From Hyphochytrium catenoides (Eukaryota; Sar; Hyphochytriomycetes; Hyphochytriales; Hyphochytriaceae): a stretch of 49,124 bases of DNA. Below, piece after piece: positions 45,000 through 49,124 of this stretch (position 1 is the stretch's first letter; the number at the start of each line of letters is the position of its first letter). Below the pieces are notes generated by a model. The model did no database searches and was not told the DNA's origin. It was given only the letters and a program-made list of their open reading frames with translations. The stretch covers positions 1 through 49,124 of the forward strand of contig FLMG01004613.1 in the NCBI GenBank assembly GCA_900088475.1, given 5' to 3'. Both the position numbers and the translations under genes were made by a program.

Positions 45000-47900
45000 T
45001 CAGACGGAAATCTGCCTCCGAACACTTTTCCCTGCGGCAGATCCTGCCGGTCCTGCCGTCTTTTTAGCGGCCCAGGACTGAGCTAAGCTCTCTCCATGCA
45101 CCATCCTCAGATGATTGGAAAGAATCGAAGCTATCTCAGCGTTCTGGGCCACTTTGAGCGCCTTCTCCACCGTCCAATTATCCACGTTCTGCAGAAGGAA
45201 AATGACCACCTGCTTTGCTCCCGCCGCGACGGCTATCTTGAAGGACCCGGCGATGACCTCACGACTAACACAACTACAAAGATGGTCCAGCTGTGGAGAG
45301 GGGCAGCAAACAAAGCAAGAGAAATGATGGCCAGAGAGGTCAGACCCATGAGCATAGTCATTTGTCTCCAGTTAGCAGAGAATCAGTCAAATAAGAGAGG
45401 CTGCGCTACAGAGAGTGTGCAAGTGTCACGTAATCCTAGGTATTAAGATGTAGCCCTGGAGAGAGAGGTACAGAGGTTCTCCAATAACGGGCTCTAGACT
45501 GGGCTCAAGCCACTAACCACTCACCACTTCTAAGTGACCTCCCAGCACTGCCGCGTCCATCACTTGCTTTTGCTGACATGAGAAGGGTAACAAGAGAATG
45601 TCATAAGTTTGTCAACTACCACTCTGGACGACTTGTCATCCTTTGTCCGGTCCTCTCTGACTCTGCTGCGGCCTTTTGTCTATCAGCCCATTTGCTTGGA
45701 TCTTTGACTCTATTGAACACCTTCCATTATTTTGCTCCATTCTCACCTCTGATACGTCCATGTGGGGAGTTAGCAACCTCGTGGCCTCAAGATGGCCTCG
45801 ATTGACAGCGATTTCTAGAAGATCCTCAACATGGAAATCCTCAATATCACAGACTGCCATGAATTCCCGGAGAATCTGCAAGTAAAGAGATGTTTTCAGG
45901 GTGAAAATCAGTTGGCAAAAAGACCGCCAGAGATAGGGAAAGCCAGGATGAGGACCGAGCAGAGAGCCACTTGGAAGGCTAGCGCTCAGAAGGTGAAAGC
46001 CAGATGTTGGCCGTTTACAAGGATCCAGACAATATTTGCGAGAGAACTTAAGATCTTGATAGCAGGAAGAGCAGGACACGATATATGCAAGAGCTATAAG
46101 AAGGCAAGAGTACTCCGTACATTTACATGTCCATGAGTCACAGCGATGTGCATGCCTTCATTAAGGACATCGTGGTCGCAGTCCAGCCGCTGCAGAATCA
46201 CATTAAAGCCAACCGGATCGCCCGTAGTGCATGCTCGGTAGTACGCTTCTAAGATTTCCTTATAATTCATTCCTCGCTTGTCCTCAGCATTGTTGGAGAC
46301 GGGTGCAGAGCCTAGGTTGGGCCCCGCTGTTCTTCCGCTTCGCGTCCTACCCGATAGGCTTCCTAGTCCCAGGCTGGCATTGTCTTCGTCGGATCTGACA
46401 CTGGTCATGCCGCTTCTTGGAGCTTTTTGTCCTCTTTCTCTTTCATCTTCCTCCAAGTCCTCGGCAGGTAGAGCATGCCCCTCACTGGCAAAGAAAGCTC
46501 GTCGTCTTCTTCCTGGTGAGGGAACAGCGGATGGGTCTGCTGAAGGAGCAGTCGGTCTTGAGCGCCGGAAGAGGGCAGATATAGCCACGTGCGGCTTGAA
46601 CCATTCTTTTCCCTTAGAATGCCATCCTTTTGGGCTTCTTGCAGCTCCGGCACCTGCGCTTGCTCTTCGGACGGCTGAAGGGTTCGCATTTGAGTTGCTA
46701 TCCTTGTCTTTATCGGCGTGCACCCGATCTCTCTCTTCCAGAAGTGCAGTGAGCTGATCTAGTTTCTTTTGCATGCCTAATAAGACCTCAGCATCAACCT
46801 CTGTCTTTCTCCGTCCTCTCTTTTTCTTCTGAGAGGAAGTGGAGTCTTGTCTTGTGAGCCGCGATGGTGCGGTCTTCGTGCTTCTAACGCTATTGCTGCT
46901 CTTTTGCTTTCGCAACGCTCGCTTGGAGTCTGCTGTGACCCCTCCTGTCTCTATTTTTCCCTTAGAGGACAACCCAAAAAGGCTTCTAGCAATCTTAGCC
47001 AAAGAAAGGGAGCGCTTCTGCCTTGCTGGTGGTATCCTTCTCTTCTCAGGACCCTGCAAGAGCGAACGAAGTGTCCCCAGAGAGTTTTGACGTTAGCTGC
47101 AAGAGTAACGCTAGCGAAGGACTGTGGAGCGTGAAGGGAAGTAAAGTGCGACATAGAACGATTCCTACCTCTTCTATCTCCTCCTCCTCGTCACCACTTG
47201 TACCGACGCTATCATTATCCCTGGCTGAGGCTAGGCCAGAATGACTCTCGCCCCGATCGGTTTCATCGTACTCGTCTCTAGTGCTTTCATCCTCTGGCTC
47301 TTCCGGTGCATTGTTAGGGCTTGTCATCTTTACGGCCCTTCTACTCTCTTCTGAACCTCCCACCGTATGCCGTCTCTTGCCATCTGTCTGGTTAGAGAAA
47401 GAAGATGAGGGGGAAGTGCTTCCATGTATGGCGAGTCCCAAGAGAGAATCTTTCATTCTGCTAAAGCCATTCATTTCCTTCGCCGTGAGACCTGAAGAGT
47501 TCTTTATGCTATAGTTAGCTCCTGCCTGCAAGAGACAGTCGGCCACCTCTGGATGGTTGTACAGGTAGCAATAATGGAGTGCAGTGTTCCCTCGACGCTG
47601 GCAGGGAGCCGAAGGGCAGCAGGAAGAAGAACAGGAAGCAGCAGGGACAGTGTGGGAGACATTAAGGACCGAGAAAAGCCATGGTATCAGGAGTGCCGTG
47701 CGTGTGTATGATGAGAGAGAGGAGAGTACACAGATGAGAGAGAGTAAGAAAGAGGGGAAGTCAGTGTGGCTCCATAGAGGAAGCTAAGTAGATTGGTGAG
47801 CCTGAAGAAGAAGTGATACTGGAAGAAAAGGTACCGCAGTGGGAAGAGTGACGCATAATCCGAAGGAGCGTGCGGCATTGGGAAGGGTCAGACTTGAGCG

Positions 47901-48240
47901 GAAGGGGACACAATGAAAAAGCGAAGCACTTCGTGGAAGAGGAAGTTGTTCAGAAGATTGTCTAGGAAGTACCGACGGATGAGAATAGAGAGAAAGAGCG
48001 AGCAGATCGATCAGCGAAGAAATGTTTATAGTTGCTCACGTTCTGGTAGTCAATGTTGGTGCCTCTTTTGATGAGCAGCTTCGCCAGGCTCTTATGTCCA
48101 TTCTGAGCAGCGATTATAAGCAAAGAGTTTCCGAACTCGTCAGTGACATTCAAGTCAAAAGACGGATCCTCCAGATGCTTTTGAAGGAGTGGCAGGCGGT
48201 TGTGCCGTGCCAGACTGAAGACTTCGGAGCTCATCGTCAT
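45000..48240 (-). CDS. Ankyrin-repeat protein with disordered/coiled-coil middle and a second repeat-like end
   Basis: Five exons join in frame at codon boundaries (48240-48040, 47597-47169, 47053-46121, 45875-45747, 45257-45000) to give 649 residues. Residues 1-105 are two to three ankyrin repeats (EFGNSLLIIAAQNGHKSLAKLL, then GNTALHYCYLYNHPEVADCLL and GLTAKEMNGF). Residues ~110-210 are acidic and Ser-rich. Residues ~211-470 are basic and low-complexity with a coiled coil (KKLDQLTALLEERDRV) and a RRRR stretch. The C-terminal part (~475-610) has diverged ankyrin-like helices (EGMHIAVTHGHVNILREF, DLLEIAVNRGHLEATRLL, FKIAVAAGAKQVVIFLL). It is probably a cytosolic or nuclear adaptor; no catalytic domain is visible. 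All five exons are phase 0. The start at 48240 has a second ATG two codons on. The exact family is unknown. Confidence 0.82.
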
Positions 48241-49124
48241 TGTCTTTAACTGTCAACACTCTTTCCGGTGCTTTTTATCGTCTTCCACGTCGCCCTCTAC
48301 CTGATCGTCACTCTCAAAACTCCTCCAAAGAAATAGAGCTGTGAGAGGCTAGATCAACCATTTTCTCTCTCCACTGCTGCTAATAGCTCAGAGCCATGAA
48401 GGACAACAGCAGATAAGCAATCCCTTATGACCAATGAGTGACTAGCAGACAGCCTTCTTTAGTCCTTTCTGTCTCTATTAGACCCTATAAGAGGCGACAG
48501 AACAGTGCGGAAGGCATCGCTGAGGGCTTCTGATAGATTGTGCTTACGAACTTTGGACTTAGCGGCTGACTACCGCCGGTTCTTGCTCGGTCCTCATGAG
48601 CTTCCTTGGGTCTCTCTCCTTTCTTATCTCTCAACCATTTCTTCACTCCATCTTCTCTTCTCTTTTTCCTGTGTGTCTCTCTCGCCATTCTGCTTGTCTG
48701 TCAATATATCTGGCTTTCCATGTATCTCTTTCTCTATCATCTATTTTCCTTTTCCAAAATTTTCCTCTCAAAAAAGGCAAGCCTTCTCTTTTGGCTTGTC
48801 CTGTCTTCTCCCTCTCCTCTCTCAATCTGTCTCTCTCTTCGCTCGTCTTTCTCGATCTGTCTCTCTCTTTTTCTCTCTCTCTCTCTTGATCTGTCCTCTC
48901 TGTCTCTCTGTCCGCTTACTTCTCTCTCCCTCTCGGTCCATCTCTTCTCTCGATGTCGTTCATTCGTCTCTTTCTCTGCTTTCCTCTGTCTCCCACCTTA
49001 ATCTTCCTCTTAGCTCATCTCTGTCTATCATCCGCACTCTTCTTATGTGCTCTCTCTCCTCCTCTTCTCTTGATGGCTTGAAACCGACCTCGGTCCGAGG
49101 GGCGTTCTGAAATACCTCTGATTA
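48241..49124. other. Pyrimidine-rich region upstream of the ankyrin gene
   Basis: The first ~250 bp presumably hold the minus-strand ankyrin promoter. From about 48600 to 49060 the + strand is dominated by TCTCTC/CTTTCT simple sequence. The long + frame there (48505-49110) encodes only Ser/Leu/Phe-rich simple sequence and is open in other frames too, so I do not call it. This could be the 5' region of a further + gene outside the window. Confidence 0.6.

Noticed and set aside
44665-45081. A 138-codon + frame near the ankyrin gene 3' end
   Set aside because: Its end is antisense to the last ankyrin exon; composition is unremarkable and no domain was seen.
48505-49110. A 201-codon + frame
   Set aside because: Simple-sequence CT tract gives Ser/Leu/Phe-rich products in more than one frame; no domain and no splice or start support.
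1-49124. Mobile elements, CRISPR arrays, bacterial operons, attachment sites
   Set aside because: No transposase or reverse-transcriptase motifs, no terminal inverted repeats, no spaced direct-repeat array; gene structure is eukaryotic throughout.

Overview
The window is nuclear DNA from an intron-rich microbial eukaryote. Genes are split by short GT-AG introns (about 56 to 400 nt). The genes are typical of eukaryotes: MMAA, an E2F partner (DP), APC7, a TBC1D22-type RabGAP, a DHHC acyltransferase, and a tRNA with internal A/B boxes and a T-run terminator. APC7, DP and molybdenum-cofactor synthesis together argue against yeast-like fungi. A free-living protist or alga (for example a stramenopile) is plausible, but I cannot place it more precisely. 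There are no bacterial operons, insertion sequences or CRISPR arrays. There is one assembly gap (65 N at 15635-15699).

Layout, left to right: pyrimidine-rich leader (1-1512); MMAA GTPase (+, 1513-4220, 9 exons); ankyrin-DHHC palmitoyltransferase (-, 4488-6502, 2 exons); a spacer holding three ~110-bp tandem repeats; TBC1D22-like RabGAP (-, 7720-10627, 10 exons); EHD/sarcalumenin-like dynamin-superfamily GTPase (-, 11657-14458, 11 exons); MoaC/CNX3 (+, 15021 into the gap); DP transcription factor (-, 15756-17488, 6 exons); a giant armadillo-repeat gene (+, 18543-38369, 50 exons); an unresolved small ORF (38808-39200); APC7 (+, 40240-43079, 14 exons); a membrane protein with a C-terminal coiled coil (-, 43229 to about 44085, 5' end not found); tRNA-Val(GAC) (-, 44396-44467); an ankyrin/coiled-coil protein (-, 45000-48240, 5 exons); and a second pyrimidine-rich stretch to the end. 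Exon models were built by hand from splice signals, frame continuity and family conservation. All complete models close in frame.

The standout is the armadillo gene. Its 50 exons join without a frame break into 3,791 codons that are almost entirely armadillo repeats (88 counted by eye). The repeats are not uniform: distinct repeat types recur in a fixed order with a period of 6-7 repeats over much of the protein, so the array seems to have grown by copying blocks of about 270-290 residues. Introns recur at two equivalent places in the repeat. Three neighbouring genes (MMAA, the EHD-like GTPase and MoaC) start with Arg/Ser/Leu-rich leaders that look mitochondrial; for MMAA and MoaC this matches the known location of their orthologues. 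I see no operon-like functional linkage among the rest.
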